Positions 49,401 to 62,900 are shown, counted from the stretch's first letter. The stretch: DNA of 64,000 nucleotides from Malurus cyaneus samueli (GCA_009741485.1 CM019215.1:81424187-81488186); one strand, 5' to 3'. Numbers and translations: made by a program. The notes: generated by a model not told the origin, from the sequence alone.

Positions 49401-52400
49401 CTATTTCTTTTACCTAGCTGGTAGCAAAATCTTCTTGAATTTCTTTCAGCTGAATGAGAAATGAAAAGTTTCCTGCTGGCCTATTTTTCAGTCCTCTCCT
49501 TCCTCTAAAACATCTGTGGACAGTGACCTGTACAGCAAAAAGTGCCTGTCTTCTTTTAGGGGACAAATATGTGAGATGAACTGTTGCCTAGTCTATCAGT
49601 AAAACAAATATAATATTCATGTACAAGTACTACAACTGTACACATAAAAATCTATAAAATTGTACGCATACACTTCAGCCATCCTCAGCACAATCAAGGA
49701 TGATGTCTGTAGTACTTTTTCTTAAACTTTACCTATTCTTGATTTTTTCTGTCTCAAGGCATGGAATTTCCACCATTTCCTTTGGGAAATAACTCCCATC
49801 TTATTGGATCCTGCTCCTTTTCCCATTTAAATGCAGCCCTTTTTAACTGCATTTCAATGCTATGAATTGATGGTCACTTCCCATCTTAATAATTTCCATT
49901 TGTTATATATTATTGCAATCTTGAAAATACAGAGGTTAAGAAGCTCTGAGCTCATTGCACCATCTCAGCTAATTTGAATTGTGCCCAAATCTTATCTTCT
50001 AAATACCTGTGGACCGCTTTAGAAGCAGAAGCTCTGATTTTATGGACTAACTGGCACAGGATGGGCTAGGTCTAGGAAAAGTCTGAAACCTTTGATAAAG
50101 TCGTGCTGAAAGCTTCAGTGAAGTGTCCTAAATCCAAACCCACATTAGCAAATTTGGGTCAGAACTACTCTAAGCATAGTTTATTAATGTCAAGAAATAG
50201 ATATTGAAATCCTCTGTATTATCCTGGCTGATTTCTACAAAGGCCTTGAAATCAAAATGCTATTATGGGAGTGTGTGCCAATTTCGTTCTTAATTAACCC
50301 ATTAAGCCTTGTCCTGCCATCAGTGGATTACAGAATTATAACCAGAGCAAATCTACCCTGTAGACAAGAGGAAAACTTTCTGCCCTTACTACATTTGTGT
50401 TCTGGTTTGATATCCCCAGAGCCATTGTTCTCCTTTGGAAGATGATGAGCATTTTCTAACTTTATGACTTTGGTCTAGATTCTACAGTAGAGAAAACTGT
50501 CATAAAGTCTGCTGATTCCAGTTGAAATACAGACCTGATTTATAGGCAGCCCTGATCTACAGCTATTGACCTTTTTGACTGGGAAATTTGGTCTCAAGTG
50601 CATGAGTTGGAAAATAGTATTAACAAGACCTGAAATAAAACTCCATCTTCCCAGTCTCTTATAGAGAGCAGCATAATTCTAATTAAATGTCTCTGAAGAA
50701 CTAAAAAAAACTGTTTAAGGTTGCAAGTGTGTTTTAATTGTGCTTTCTGTTCCTCTGGGAGAATTCCAGCTGAACAAGAACCTTGTGAGAAAGTCAAGCA
50801 ACTGATCACTTTAACCACATTGCAACTAAATTAAGCATCTGAAGATCTCATTTTGTCACGTTGCTCCCCCTACAAATGCTTGTGTTTCAGATGTCAAAGC
50901 AGTGCTGTGACTATAAAGGGAGAGAGGGCTCTGAGACAAACAAGCATTTTGGGAAAGAAAAACAAAAGAGTCATTTATCTCTCAGATTGGGACAATTTGC
51001 CATGCCCCTGCTGCTATGAGAAATATTCTTCACACCAGGTCTTCTCAGGAGTTTATCCACAGGGAGAGGGAAGTGTTTCCCACAGTGCTAGAAAGTGAAA
51101 AACAGCCAATAAGTATCAAAACAACCCTCCCTGAGGCCTGTTGGGATGAATTTTTTGGGAATCTTATGATGGTGAAAATGAGGCTGGAAAGGAGGAGAAG
51201 GAGATTTAGAAGAAAAATTACTTTTTTTAATAGAAAATCTCCTTTCTTGGAAGCATGTATATGTATAGGATGCAATATGCCACCCTTGCTGATGCTTACC
51301 TTGTCACTAACAAATGATGCCTGCTGCTCACAACCAGGAATTCTCAAATATAAACACCACAGGCGAGCTGCTGAGCAGCGCAGTGTGAGCAGCCTCTGCC
51401 AGGGCTGCTGCTGCTGGAACTGCTGCTTGGAGACCTCTTAAATGTGTGCCACCGTCTTTCTGTGCTCCCCTGCACGCCCATTCTTTTTTGTGATGACCAG
51501 CTAACTTGAGTATCGCAAATCTGCTCAGGGGTGCATAACCTGTCATAGCTTTGTCTAAGATTTCATGTAGCCTTGGAAATGTTTAACTTCTGAAAATCAT
51601 TGTAAGCATATTTCAGCAGGCAAAGTGTATTCCAGCAACTTAGGAGACATTTGACTTACCTCACCAGCTTCCTGATAGTGCTGCCTTGTAAAGAGGCTGC
51701 TGGTAGGTTTATATTTGCTGTTTAAGTACCCACAATTGTACTGAAATTTTTATGGCCATGCAAATGAATGAAGATTGAAACCCATTTTCTTGATTACCCC
51801 CTCTGTGAGCTCACAAGAGCTAAGATATCTTGCTTACTTGCCATAATCTTAAAGCTCATGAAAGAAAAAGCTCACAGTCTGCATAAATTAGATGTACTGT
51901 ATAGAAAGGGCTAATAAGGCCTGAGGGCTCACTGCTCAGCATGGAGCTCAGCCATGTGAGCTTAAGATACAACTCCATATCCTGTACTGCAGCGTGATCG
52001 CTTGAGTATCTCTCACTTTCTTCCTCCTGAAGTCTGCTCCTTGTTGCAAACATACTCTGATAGCTGGGGGCATTTAACCTTTATTAACTCAGTAAAATAC
52101 CTCAGGACTTTGATTTGCATGTATGAATCGTTACTGGATGACCACTGCTTTGCTTCCCACTAAGATTCCTTAAAGCAGGCCTTTAGCTGTAGCTGGTGCC
52201 AGCTGAATGAATTCCAGCATGAAGTTTGCTTGAGTCCCATTCACTGAGGAGCTCTCCCCACCTGCTCTCTGCCTGAGGAGGCCATGGTTATGACTACAAG
52301 GCCCTGATGAGAGCTGCAATTCTTTCTTCCTTCCAAATTATTCTTACACGTCATAAAGAAATACATGTCCAAACGCATGTTTTTTATTCACAAGGGCTCT

Positions 52401-55400
52401 GCATACCAGTTCCCATCTGTACATTAAGGAAAAAATTAAGTGATTTCTGCAGAGTGCGGCTGTAACTGTTGTATCTGTGTAGTTGGAGAACAGATTACTA
52501 ATGCCAGGATGCATCAGGGATCTATCTTAAATGTGTCTATGAACATGAGGTTCCTTTGCTTTGTATTACACATTCAAGAAACAGAAACGGGATTGCCTGA
52601 AAGGGTCTTAATGCTGATCTTTTCTCACCTTGTAACTTCCTTGAAATTATTCATTTTGAAAAGAATTTTACAATCTGAATGCTCCATTACAATTGCTTTT
52701 GCAGGGCTACACATTTCCACCCAGCTCTATCTTGAGATCCTAATGCAATTACTACTGTATATATACATTGTCTTCTTGCAGCAATCCTGGGAATCTCTCC
52801 TGAGCCCTAGGTGAGCCAATGGACATTGTAACACCACTGTTAAAAAAATATTCCTGCAGGTGTTGGCTTGGTCTCAGGCAGTGCAGAGACGTGCCCAGCA
52901 CCTGCTTTCTGGAATGGTGTTTGCTTGTGGATGCTGACTTTTCTCTGGGAGACTCGGCTCTTTCCTGGTCCCAGCTATAAAGTTGATTCTTACACCTTTC
53001 TTCTCCTTAAAGAAATGATCATTAACAATACTTAAGATTCATAGTGCTCCATTGTAAGCGTTGATAGGTCTAGAGGCAATTTTCACTTCCTATTAATGTC
53101 AGGCATAAACCTGATAAGTTCATTAACTGGATTTATGCAGTTTGTTGGTGATGACAAGAAAAATATTAAAGCTTTAGTTAACACCTTTTTTCATGGATGC
53201 AGAACAGGCTGAGCTTTTGATTTGTTTATTTGAACTTCAAGTCACTGCATATATATGTTTATATATAAAAAGTTTGCTTCTGTGTGGATTATGTGCTCTT
53301 AATAAGTATTAACAACATTAATCTCTGTATATTTTCATTGAATTTGACTGTGAAAGGCAAAGAAGGTCTTGTTCCAAGTTTTGACAGTAGGTTTCTGATG
53401 CTTGTTAGAAGAACTATGAGGAGTTTCGTATCCCAGTTCTAGGATGTCATTATGCAAAAGCACTAAAAGCCAAATGCCACACTTGGGGCAGAAGGATCCC
53501 CAGCGACACAGACTGGTTATGGAGCTGCTTGGAGCTAGGAGAGTCCAGTCCCACAGAGTGCCCTGGCAGCTAAGGGCAGGCTGGGCAGCCCCAGCCAGCA
53601 CACAGCCTGCACATCCAGCAAAGGGCTCTTTCTCCTTTTCGAATCACTGTGCCCATTTTGGGCTTTTTTAGATGGGCTTTTTTACCTTTAGAGTGAAAGC
53701 ACTGGAGAATTCAATTCCAGTTCTTCTGCTGCTAGAAGGATGTCACAGAGAATACCAAACCATACGTCGCTCAGAGGGACACAGCAGAAGGGCAACAAGA
53801 ATTTTTCTATTATTTTGTGAGTGCCCAATATTTCAGCAAGCATTTGGCATTTTTAAGTCTCCCTTTTCTGGATACACAGAGAATAAGATAAACTCTGGGA
53901 TAAGACCCCTGGGTGATGGTAATGTTTAATCTCTCACTAGCAGCAGTGGTATTGCATTAGCAGCACTAAACTGGAGATCCTAAGAGCAATGTCAGCCTTG
54001 GATAGTCAAGTATTCATAAAACAAAAAGGTCTTGCCTTTCAGCTAAAGGTTTTCTGCTTCCTCCAGTGCTGTGCTCTCCACGACTGCCTTTGAACTTGCA
54101 ATTTCTTAGGACAATTAACCAGACCTCTGAGTTGCCCCAGTTGTGTATGCCCAGTGTGGAGAGATAAAGGACAATAGCTTGAACTGAAATTACTAATGCT
54201 CTTAGCAGGGCAAGGAGAAAATGACCAGCAATTGAAAATAAAGGCCATTTTATGTGGCCTAATCAGAGGATTATATTGGGAGAACATGCACTTGGCATGA
54301 AAATAAAACAGCAGTTGAAAGATTTTGTCCCTGGAAAATTCCAAGCCTTCCATCAGAAACAATGCATTTTTTTATATGCAATTTCTAGTATGACAAACAT
54401 CTGGTGAATTGATGCTTGCTCAGAATATCAGTATGGAAAGTGCACAGACTATCACTGGTCTATTTAAAAATAAAAGAAAAGAAGCAATTAAAAAATTATA
54501 ATGTCATTTCATTTGAAGAACTTAGAGTTCATTTGAATTTGAGGGAAGGAAGAGAGAAGAAATGGTCAGCAAATTATTTCAAACCTATTTTGGAAAATAA
54601 AAGATTTTAATATTTTTTTAATTTAAAAAAAAACCCCAAAATTTTTGTGGCATTTACAGTCTTTTCCCAAAATGTTTTTAAATCAATTTCTAAAATAATT
54701 ATTCAATTGCATACTATCTGAAAACTCTCTATTTAATAAAGCACTAGTACAGCAATTTATCGAAATAAAATGTTTATTTACCTATAGCATTTGACAACAG
54801 AATTCACTTGGGTAAAATTTCAGTGTGATTTATCCCCTGAGCTTCACTAAATATTGCTGCAGCTGCATGTTTTAGGCCTTTGAACAGCAAAGAAAAGAGA
54901 GACATTAATTGTATCTTTTACCACGGCCAAGACATACATTTACTAGATTACAGCAATCAAATAGCATGTATGTCCTTTTTAAAAAAAAAGGAGGAAAAAA
55001 AAATCTGTCTACCAAAAAGCACTTGAGTAGGGAATTGTGCACCATATATTTCCTTTCTAAAAGACCTTGTCATCCTTTGTACTAGTTGTCATTCTGTCAG
55101 TTCTAAGCTTGATTAATGTGGAGGAAAATAGAGGGGAAAGTAAGTAGAAGAAAGAAATTCTGCACCCAGGTAATGGCTGTGGGCGGGGAGGGGTGGTGGT
55201 TTGGCCACAAACACAGTGAGTGAGGATTTCAGAAAGAGATTACTGATATGGCTATACATCCAAAATGTGTAGTTTATGCAGGACTGATCAGACCGGATTT
55301 TTTCAGGAGCTAGACAACACAAACCAGTGGATTTGATACAGCTGTGAGTTTCACCATTTCTGTGGGCATTTAATTTGTGAGCTGATATCCCAAAATGTTC

Positions 55401-56499
55401 TATCTCTTTGCCTGCTTCTTGTTCTTTCCTTTAGTCACATCCAGACAAGGCAAAAGTGGCTGAAAGAGAGGAAGAATTTAAATCACTTGGCACACTGAGC
55501 AGTGTTCTTTTAATATACAGGCATTGCATATTCTAATAATCTTCTGGCTTTGCCTCAGGGCAGTCCTAGTTTTCACCACTTCCTAGGCCTTTTCCCTGAT
55601 ATTGTTTATACATCACTTACCATAGCAAAGCAGTCTGACTAATTATCTTTGCTTCTTTCTTCCCTCTCACTTTTAAAGAAAATAATGAGAAAACAGAAAA
55701 ATATATGTTGTAATTTTATTCTTTCTGTCTGTGACATGGCATTTGTGTTTAAAGGAAACTGTTTCTGGATCCTTGTCTGGCCACTGATGGTGAAACCTTT
55801 ACCAGAGTAGGAATGGCTTGATTGATGGGATTTTGTAGATCTGCATCATGCAGTGCAGTCTTCTAGAGGGATGGAGTTAGGGACATGAGCACTTTTGTCA
55901 CCATGCTTTCTAGAAATTATTGTAACAATGGGACTTTTCTGCATTCTCTTAAAAGTTTTAAAAAGATGTTTGTAAGCTTGATGTTGGTGTCCTTTATGGC
56001 ACTGCACCATTGCTGAAAATTTGGGGAAAAAGAACAGATGCACACTGGCATGAGTAAGAATAGAATCTGCTCTGTCTATGAAGCTCTTGCAATTGTTTAT
56101 CTTAAAACTTTCTCTGCTGTCTTCAGGAATTCTCTCTGTGTAATGCAATGGGACACTCACGTGGGCCAGAAACTCTGAACAGAAAGGCAGTATTCAACAC
56201 TCCTCCTTTTTACAGTCTAATAGATGGCAAGTCATTGGGACTTTGTGATGGAAAACTCTAAGCTAGACTGCGAGAGGGAAAGGATACAATCAGGCTTGCT
56301 AAAGATAAGGCTGAGGTATGTTATGGGTGACACACAAATGTGTGAGGGATGGTGTGCAGACAAGGTGCTTCAGTCTGCCATAGGGAAGTAGGGAATGGAG
56401 ATCCATGCAGGAACAAACACAAAATGATTATTGATGTGCTGGAAATCACAGGAGTGGTTTAGGGTTGTCACATGGGAATTAGAGTTTCTGCTGCCTAAA
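46401..56499. other. Non-genic DNA
   Basis: No gene or mobile element recognised in 10 kb. The frame at 47903-48169 encodes a CxxC pair but no zinc finger (see rejected). The 141-codon frame at 51016-51441 has no domain and is overlapped by a 100-codon minus frame. The last part, from about 56230, may be the decayed 5' extension of the CR1 that follows, but I could not anchor it to any motif. Confidence 0.45.
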
Positions 56500-57368
56500 A
56501 GGTGGTGGGATCAACAGTCCAGCTGAAGAGCATCTACACAAATGCACACAGCAGGAAGAACTGGAAGTCTTGGTGCAGTAGGAAAATTATGGCATGGCTG
56601 CTACCACAGAGACACGATGGAATGAGTGCCACCGCTGGAGTGCTGCAATGGACATCTATAAACTCTTCAGAAGGAATCAGCACAGAAGGAGAATATGGAG
56701 AGTTTTGATTGTGAAGAGCTTAATGATGGTGATGAGAGAGGTGAGTGTTTATGAGTGAGAGTCATGGGGAAGGGCAACAAGGCAGATACCCAGGTGGGAA
56801 TCTGTTATGTACCATCCATCCACGATGAAGAGACAGATGAAATACTCCATATTCAACAGGGAAAAGTCTCACAGCCTTTAGACTTTTTTCTCATAGGGGA
56901 CTTCAACTTACCAGATGTCTACTGAACATATGATACAGTGGGGAGTCTCGGAGGTTCCAGGAATTTGTGAAAGTTACTTCTTTACACAGCAGGTGAGTGA
57001 GCCAAGTAAGGAAGGCGACCCACTGGACCTGTAGTTTGTGAACAGAGAAGGGCTGGTGGGTGATGCGATGGTCAGGAGCCATCTTGGACACAGAGATTAT
57101 GAAATTACAGAGTTTTCAGTTTTCAGAGAAGTCAGAATGGGAGCCAGCAGAACTGCCACCTTGGGCTTCCAGAGGGCAGCCTGACTTGTTTAGGGGCGTG
57201 GTTGACAAAGTCCCTTGGGAGACAGTTCTGAGGGGCAGAGTGCAGGAAGGCTGGGCATTCTTCAAGAAGGAAATCTTGCACAAGAGCAAACCATCACCAT
57301 GTGCCCAGACACAAGCCAACGTGTAATAAGACTGTCTGGGCTGAACAGAGCTGTGACTGGAACTCAAG

Positions 57369-57419
57369 GAAAAATTAAAATAAAAACAATGACAACAACA
57401 ACAACAACCAAAAAAAAAA
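57369..57419. repeat. (CAA)n and A-rich tract inside the CR1
   Basis: A run of ACA/CAA units (57392-57408) followed by ten A (57410-57419), within an A-rich stretch from 57369. It interrupts the CR1 ORF2 linker and probably grew after insertion. Confidence 0.85.
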
Positions 57420-58111
57420 GTATATGAACTTTGGAAGAACAGACAGTCTGCTCAAGAGGACTACGAAGGTGTTGTGAGGTTATGCAGGGAAAAAATGGAC
57501 AAAACTATAAGGGCCAAAGCCCAGACAGAACTTAATCTGGCTATGGTAATAAAAGACAATGCAAGTGTTTCTATAAATGTTAGCAAGCAAAGAAGGGCCA
57601 AGGAGAATTTCCTTCCTTCATTGCATACTGGGAGATACTTATTAGGAAAGGATGAGGAAAAGGCTGAGGTACTCCATGCCTTCTTTGACTCAGTCCTCTC
57701 TACTAAGACAAATTATCCTCAGGGTACCGATCTCCCTGAGCTGGAAAATGAGGATAGGGAGCAAAATAAAGCCACCATAATCCAAAGGTAAATGGTCAGT
57801 GATCTGCTAAGCCACAGAGACAGACAAGCCCATGGGCCCTGATGGGATCTACCCAAGGATACTGAGGGAGCTGAAGGACGAGCTTGCCAAGCCATTCACA
57901 ATCATTTACCAACAGCCTTCATCAATCAAGGAGGTCCAGGTTGACTGGAAGTTAGCACATGTGGCCCCCATCTACAAGAAGGACCAGAAGGAAGTTCTGG
58001 GGATTGTCACTTCTGTGGCAGGAAGATCATGGAGCAGATAATCTTGAGTGCCATCACATGGCATGTGCAGGACAACCAGGAGATCAGTCCCAGTCAGCAA
58101 CATTACAAACT

Positions 58112-58150
58112 TGGGAAGGACTCACTGGAAAGCTTCCCAATGGAAAAAGA
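58112..58150 (+). other. Deletion junction in the CR1 (RT core lost)
   Basis: Upstream sequence belongs to the part just before the RT palm (GAGATCAGTCCCAGTCAGCA near 58080). Downstream sequence (GAAAAAGACCTGGGAGTGTA near 58145) belongs roughly 650-700 bases further on in typical CR1. The missing piece would carry the palm motifs. The estimate of missing length is from memory of the family layout. Confidence 0.6.
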
Positions 58151-58789
58151 CCTGGGAGTGTAGGTTGACAGCTGGATGAACACGAGCTGTCAGTTGTATC
58201 AGAAATAATGTGGCCAGCAGGACAAGGGCAAAAACCATTGCACTGTACTCGGCTCTGGTGAGCCCATACTTTGGATCCTGTGTCCAGTTCTGGGTCCCCC
58301 ACAGCAAGGAGGACATGGAGCATGTCCAGAGAAGCACAACAAAGATGGTGAAGGGTCTGAGCACAAGTTTTATACGGAGCAGCTGCAGGAGCTGGCATTG
58401 TTTAGCCTGGAGAAAAGGAGACTCAGGGAGGACCTCATCACTCTCTACAACTGCTCGAATGGAAGCTGCAACAAGGTGGGCTCAGCCTCTTCTCTCGGGT
58501 AATGAGCAAGGAGAGGAAATGGCCTCATGTTGCACCAAGGGAGGTTTAGATTAGACATTAGGAAAAAAATCTTCATAGAAAGTGTTAACAAGCATTGGAA
58601 CAGGCTGCTCAGGGAAGTGGAGCAGCCACTGTGCCTGCAAGTATTTAAAAGACATGCAGATGTGGCATTTAGGGACATGGTTTAGTGATGGACTTGGCAG
58701 TGCTGGGTTAGTGATGATCCTGATCATCGCTAGTTACTGAATGATGATCTGAATAATTCTGTGAAAATCATGGAGTAGTTTCCATATAA

Positions 58790-59125
58790 GGAACTATTTA
58801 ATAGCTTAGAAGTCTTCAGCCTGGAAAATAGGACAGCTGGTTCAGGCTGAGACAGCTGATTAATGTGAGAGTAAACATCTATAAAATTGTCGACTGGATG
58901 TGTATGGTTGATTGCTCAGTATCTTCCAACACATGACCTAGGGGGGATTAAATAACAACCCCAAGTTCAGAACAAATAGAAAAAGGTGGCTCTCAGCATA
59001 TCAGGTTAGCTGGGCATTTCTTTGCCACAACAGTTGGGGTAGCTAAATGTTGGCCTGGGTTCAAAACCAGAAAAACTTTATGGAAGAGGAACTTTTATAT
59101 ATGCGAAGAGCGATACATATTTTCA
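58790..59125 (+). mobile_element. Ancient CR1/L3-like LINE 3' fragment (plus strand)
   Basis: Landmarks in order: GTCTTCAGCCTGGAAAATAG (about 58811), ATCTATAAAATTG (about 58878), CTAGGGGGGATTAAATAA (about 58937), TTTGCCACAACAGTTGGGGT (about 59021), GGCCTGGGTTCAAAACCAG (about 59052) and AACTTTATGGAAGAGGAACT (about 59073). These match the terminal part of the older amniote CR1 class ('CATTGCCACAGGATGTTGTGGAGGCC', 'GGGTTCAAAA...TTCATGGAGGA') and not the young avian CR1 just upstream. It is strongly diverged and has no open frame. Confidence 0.75.
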
Positions 59126-59814
59126 GGTAATCTGCAAGTTGTTGAAGGCTGAAGGAGTATTTCAGAGAGTAACACATGTAATTTATTTTTTTTATACTCT
59201 CTTTTCTGGGGGTGGGTGAACCATTGTTCTGATCTATGCCTGTGCTTATATTCTTCTCAGGGATGTGTATTTGCTACCAGTCTAATGGGTGTGTTATAGA
59301 AGTTTTGTTATGAAGACACAGAATTGGAGCTATCACACTTCTTTTCTAATCAGGCGAAGTAGATGGCATGTGAAAAAATAGACAATTGTGTTTTGCTCTC
59401 CAGTCCTGCTCTAAGATATTTAACCTATCTACTTATTTAAAATAAAAAAGTCTTTATTCTCTCTTGTATAGTAAAGAACAGAAACGTATTTCCAAGGATT
59501 TGATGAGATCTGATGATAGGAAATTGATATAACTGAAATTCATATCACAAAAGAGGCAAGGATATTTTTGGGAAGGTAACTAAACTATGGCATTATTAAT
59601 TTTTTTAACATAGTGAATCCCCTATTAAGTACATTTTAAAATAAAGGCTGGACATTTTTTTTAAAAATTGCAGTGCTACTCAACTGGAAGTTAAATTTTT
59701 GATGTAGGGTTTTTTAATGCAGACTTCCTTGTGTGTCAGCAGACTTCTATCAGACCATTTTTGGCTTTAAAAATCAATGGAACAACTACTAAGAGGTAAG
59801 ATTAGTTTCATTCT
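59126..59814. other. Non-genic DNA
   Basis: No gene or repeat recognised in this AT-rich stretch. Confidence 0.5.
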
Positions 59815-59936
59815 TAGAAAGGAAATAGAGGCACAAGAAGATCAAGTGATGAACCCAAGTTTGGTTTGGGACAGACACTACCTTCCTGACAATAGCTTAG
59901 TGCTTTGATGTCTAGATTAGGTATCCTCTTGTGAAG
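59815..59936 (+). mobile_element. MIR-like CORE-SINE fragment
   Basis: GGAAATAGAGGCACAAGAAG, then ATCAAGTGATGAACCCAAG, a middle block, then TTCCTGAC...TAGCTTAGTGCTTTGATGTC and TAGATTAGGTATCCTCTT. These follow the MIR order ('GAAACTGAGGCACAGAGAGG', 'TTAAGTGACTTGCCCAAG', 'TCCTGACTCC', 'AGTGCTCTATCCACTAGACCATGCTGCCTCTT'). It is more diverged than the copy at 8.5 kb, with the ACACAG box altered. No coding capacity. Confidence 0.65.
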
Positions 59937-62900
59937 AGCTTTACAGGTCTGTAAGAAGATCTACAACAAAGGATTGACTAAAAAGCAGATACTTAGCTTC
60001 TCAGAGAGTGCGAGGAAGCATAGTATTCTCCGTGCAGACACACAGATTTATGCCAGCCAAAGAGCTGGTTTACAAAAACTGTCAAGGACACTGGTAAAAA
60101 AGGCATCACTCTAAATTGTAAATGTATTCTGTGTTAATTTGTAATAAGTAATCTAGAACTAGGCTGAGACAGCATTATCTCTGATTCTGTGAGCTAATCT
60201 CCAATCTGTAAAACATGCTCTGTTTGGATTATCTACAGTGTGCACATTTCTCAGTGAATTTGTTTTCTTTGAGTAATGTGAACACATTCAAGGAAATTAA
60301 TTTGCAGACACATACAGTTGCTGGATGAATGGGTTCTCTGCACTTGGGGTGTAGTGTGGTTGGTATCTCAGCTGCTGGCATACACAAGAATCTCTGGACT
60401 GCTTGCCAGAAATTTTCCTATAATATTCTCAGGAAACTTACGTGACAGCTTTGTAGCCTGAGAAGGAGATCCAACTCCCCTGCCTGCCACCTTGGAACTT
60501 AACTAGTCTGAGTTGGAGGAGGGGGGAGAAATATCACACAGTAGCATATTTCTCTTAATGCACCTGCAGACTGTAGCACACGTGACTGCCAGCAATTATT
60601 TGTCCCCATCATGCTTTTTTTCAAGTCTTTCCATGGTCCTGCTGTGGAAATGCAGCACAGAGCTGGTTATGACCCAGCTCTGATTTTATTTCACAGCATT
60701 GGCTCTGGTGTGGTTGCTTTCATGTTTGTTCTCTAGGCAAACTGGAAACTATACATCTCTCAAAGTCTGGAGTTGAGCACAAACAGTGACCAGATATTTT
60801 GCTGCCTGAAGGGAGAAGTAAAAAGCCACCTCATTATCCCATAGAATCACATAGCTGTGATTTGTCTAAAACAACAAAATAAAAATCAGAAGTGAAATGT
60901 AAAAGGAGGAAAAGGGACAGTTCATTGCAATTTTAGTAGACAGGGAAGTAATACAAAGAATTGGGTTAAAAACATATTTGAAAAATAAAAGATTGTATAT
61001 ATCTATGAGTAGAAAATCTTTGAAATTAGTCTTTGAAAACATGACTTTCTGAAGCTCCCATATCTTGTTCTTTTAAGATCTAGCTGTTCTTTTTACTAAC
61101 CTTCTTGTCAATAGCTGTTCTGATGAAGGGAAAGAATCGGGAAGTTCATTCTGGTTTTAAGCTCTGTGGAAGTGATATTCCTGATGCAAAACAAACAGCT
61201 CTGGCTCCTGTCAGAAAGCTTTTGTTCTTGATTAGGGCTCAGTTTTTAATGTAGATAGGGCTGAAAAAAGTTTGTTTCAAAGTAAAAGTTTGGTGGCAGA
61301 CTTAAGGACGGGATTCTTCCTGCTTAGCTGAAGCACTTTAAAAAATGTGTTTAGTATAAGCTGGTTATTCAAACTTCCTCTGTGGTTGGTTCAGAGAGAA
61401 AGGCTCCTCCAAAAGGCATTTTTCCTACCTTAAGATAAATGCCTCAGTTAGCAAGATGACTAATTTCCATAAAATGCCCATATCTGTCCTCTGGCAAAAA
61501 CCAGACGCCTGACAAGTAGATTAAACTAAATGTGTAGTCACTGGATGGCTAAGGTTAGATGAGACGAATCCCATCTTTAGCCAGAAGCATAGAGCATAAC
61601 TCGATTTAAAACATCCTGGGTTGGTATTATTTTTTTTCTGTTGTGTAGACAGCAGAAAAAGGGTTCTTAGGAAAGAGCGAAGGCATCTGAAACAGACAGT
61701 CCTATGATTTTTGTTTCAGTGTCTTTTGCTCAAGAGAAAAATAATGATCTTGGAGTCTATTTCTCAGCTAGGTCAGATGCTGAGGTAGTGGACACCATGA
61801 AGAAGAGGTTGTGGGTGGTGTTCATGTTGAGAGGGCCCAGGAAGAACTGTCAAGTGAGTAAGGTCCCACTGTGCTACGGAACAAAAGTCTGAGGTGGAGA
61901 GGCCAGCTGCAGATGCTCAGGGAATCTGAAAATACCCTTATTAAAACAAGTTCTTCCAGGTCGAAATAGAACAAATCCTCTCTGCCAGGAACTAACAGAG
62001 CCAGGATACAACCTAAGTTAAATCTTTTGTGTTTGTGTGTGTGTATGTGTGTGCATACATCTATAAACACACATATATAAATGTTTCAGTAGTAGTCTGA
62101 AGATAAAGAACAAGCATTCATCTCAATGCTCAAGAAAAATTATTTTACCAAAAAGCATTTTATTCTGTTTGGTTGGATAAAATGACTTTCCCATCTAGAC
62201 TGGGGTCAATTTTTCAATTTGTATAAATCAAGGTACATCTGTGAAATGAAAGTAATTCTTGTGCCTTCCCCCTTCATTTTTCAAAATTCTTTAGTCTCAT
62301 ACCAGTACTGAAAAAGATAAAATGACATCTCATGTCCTTGAGAGATTTAAGGCCTTGCATTTATTTATATCTAAAGAAAAAATTTATTCCAGGGGACCCA
62401 ATTACAGTATCTTTATCCCTGCAATGCAATTAAAGCATGTCTCCATTTCTGTGGTTTAGAAGGGACCTAAATTCTCCCTTCAACCATGCTAAAGCCTCTT
62501 TATTCAAGGTTATAACATGGTTTGGGAATATGATTGAGGCTTTTGACACAGTAGAAATGATTGTCCTTTAGCCACATTCAGGTCGTCTTTGAAGCTGCCC
62601 ATGGAGCAGAGCCTTGACCTTCATGGGAGCACAGATACCCTTTGACACACAGTTTTGTAATGTCATGCTTTAATTGCAAGGGTCACTTTGCTTGCCAGCA
62701 AATTTGAAGGCCGAGGGGGATCCAGTAATGTTGGGCTGTGTGTGAGGTGACAATGAGCACAGCTTCTTGAACTGCATCTGTTGTAAATGTCTTGTAGTGT
62801 AATGTCAGGGACAAGCACAAAGTTTGTGCATTTTTATCTAAGTAACTCAAAGTCAAAAAAGGGGAAAAAAATGGGCAGTCTGAGCTCCTCTACAGTGGAA

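Larger units (their letters stand above)
56500..58770 (+). mobile_element. CR1 LINE, long copy with internal deletion (plus strand)
   Basis: This is the longest CR1 here, about 2.3 kb. It begins in the apurinic endonuclease domain: IYTNAHS (about 56532), then GDFNLPDV (56896-56919), then GHRDYEI near 57085 where the family has 'GHSDHE', so the catalytic SDH is altered. The linker follows, with a 105-codon open stretch (57474-57791) reading LCREKMDKTIRAKAQTELNL and KDEEKAEVLHAFFDSVLSTK, then GPDGIYPRILRELKDELAKP (57832-57891), the start of the RT. At about 58112 the sequence jumps from the 'SPSQ' region straight to EKDLGV near 58146, so the RT core, including the FADD box, is missing. The remainder runs to the degraded 3' end GAATAATTCTGTG (about 58750-58763). 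Many stops and frameshifts occur. It is dead. Confidence 0.93.

Noticed and set aside
51016..51441. 141-codon frame with Arg-rich and Cys-rich parts
   Set aside because: Low-complexity composition, no family resemblance and an overlapping 100-codon antisense frame.
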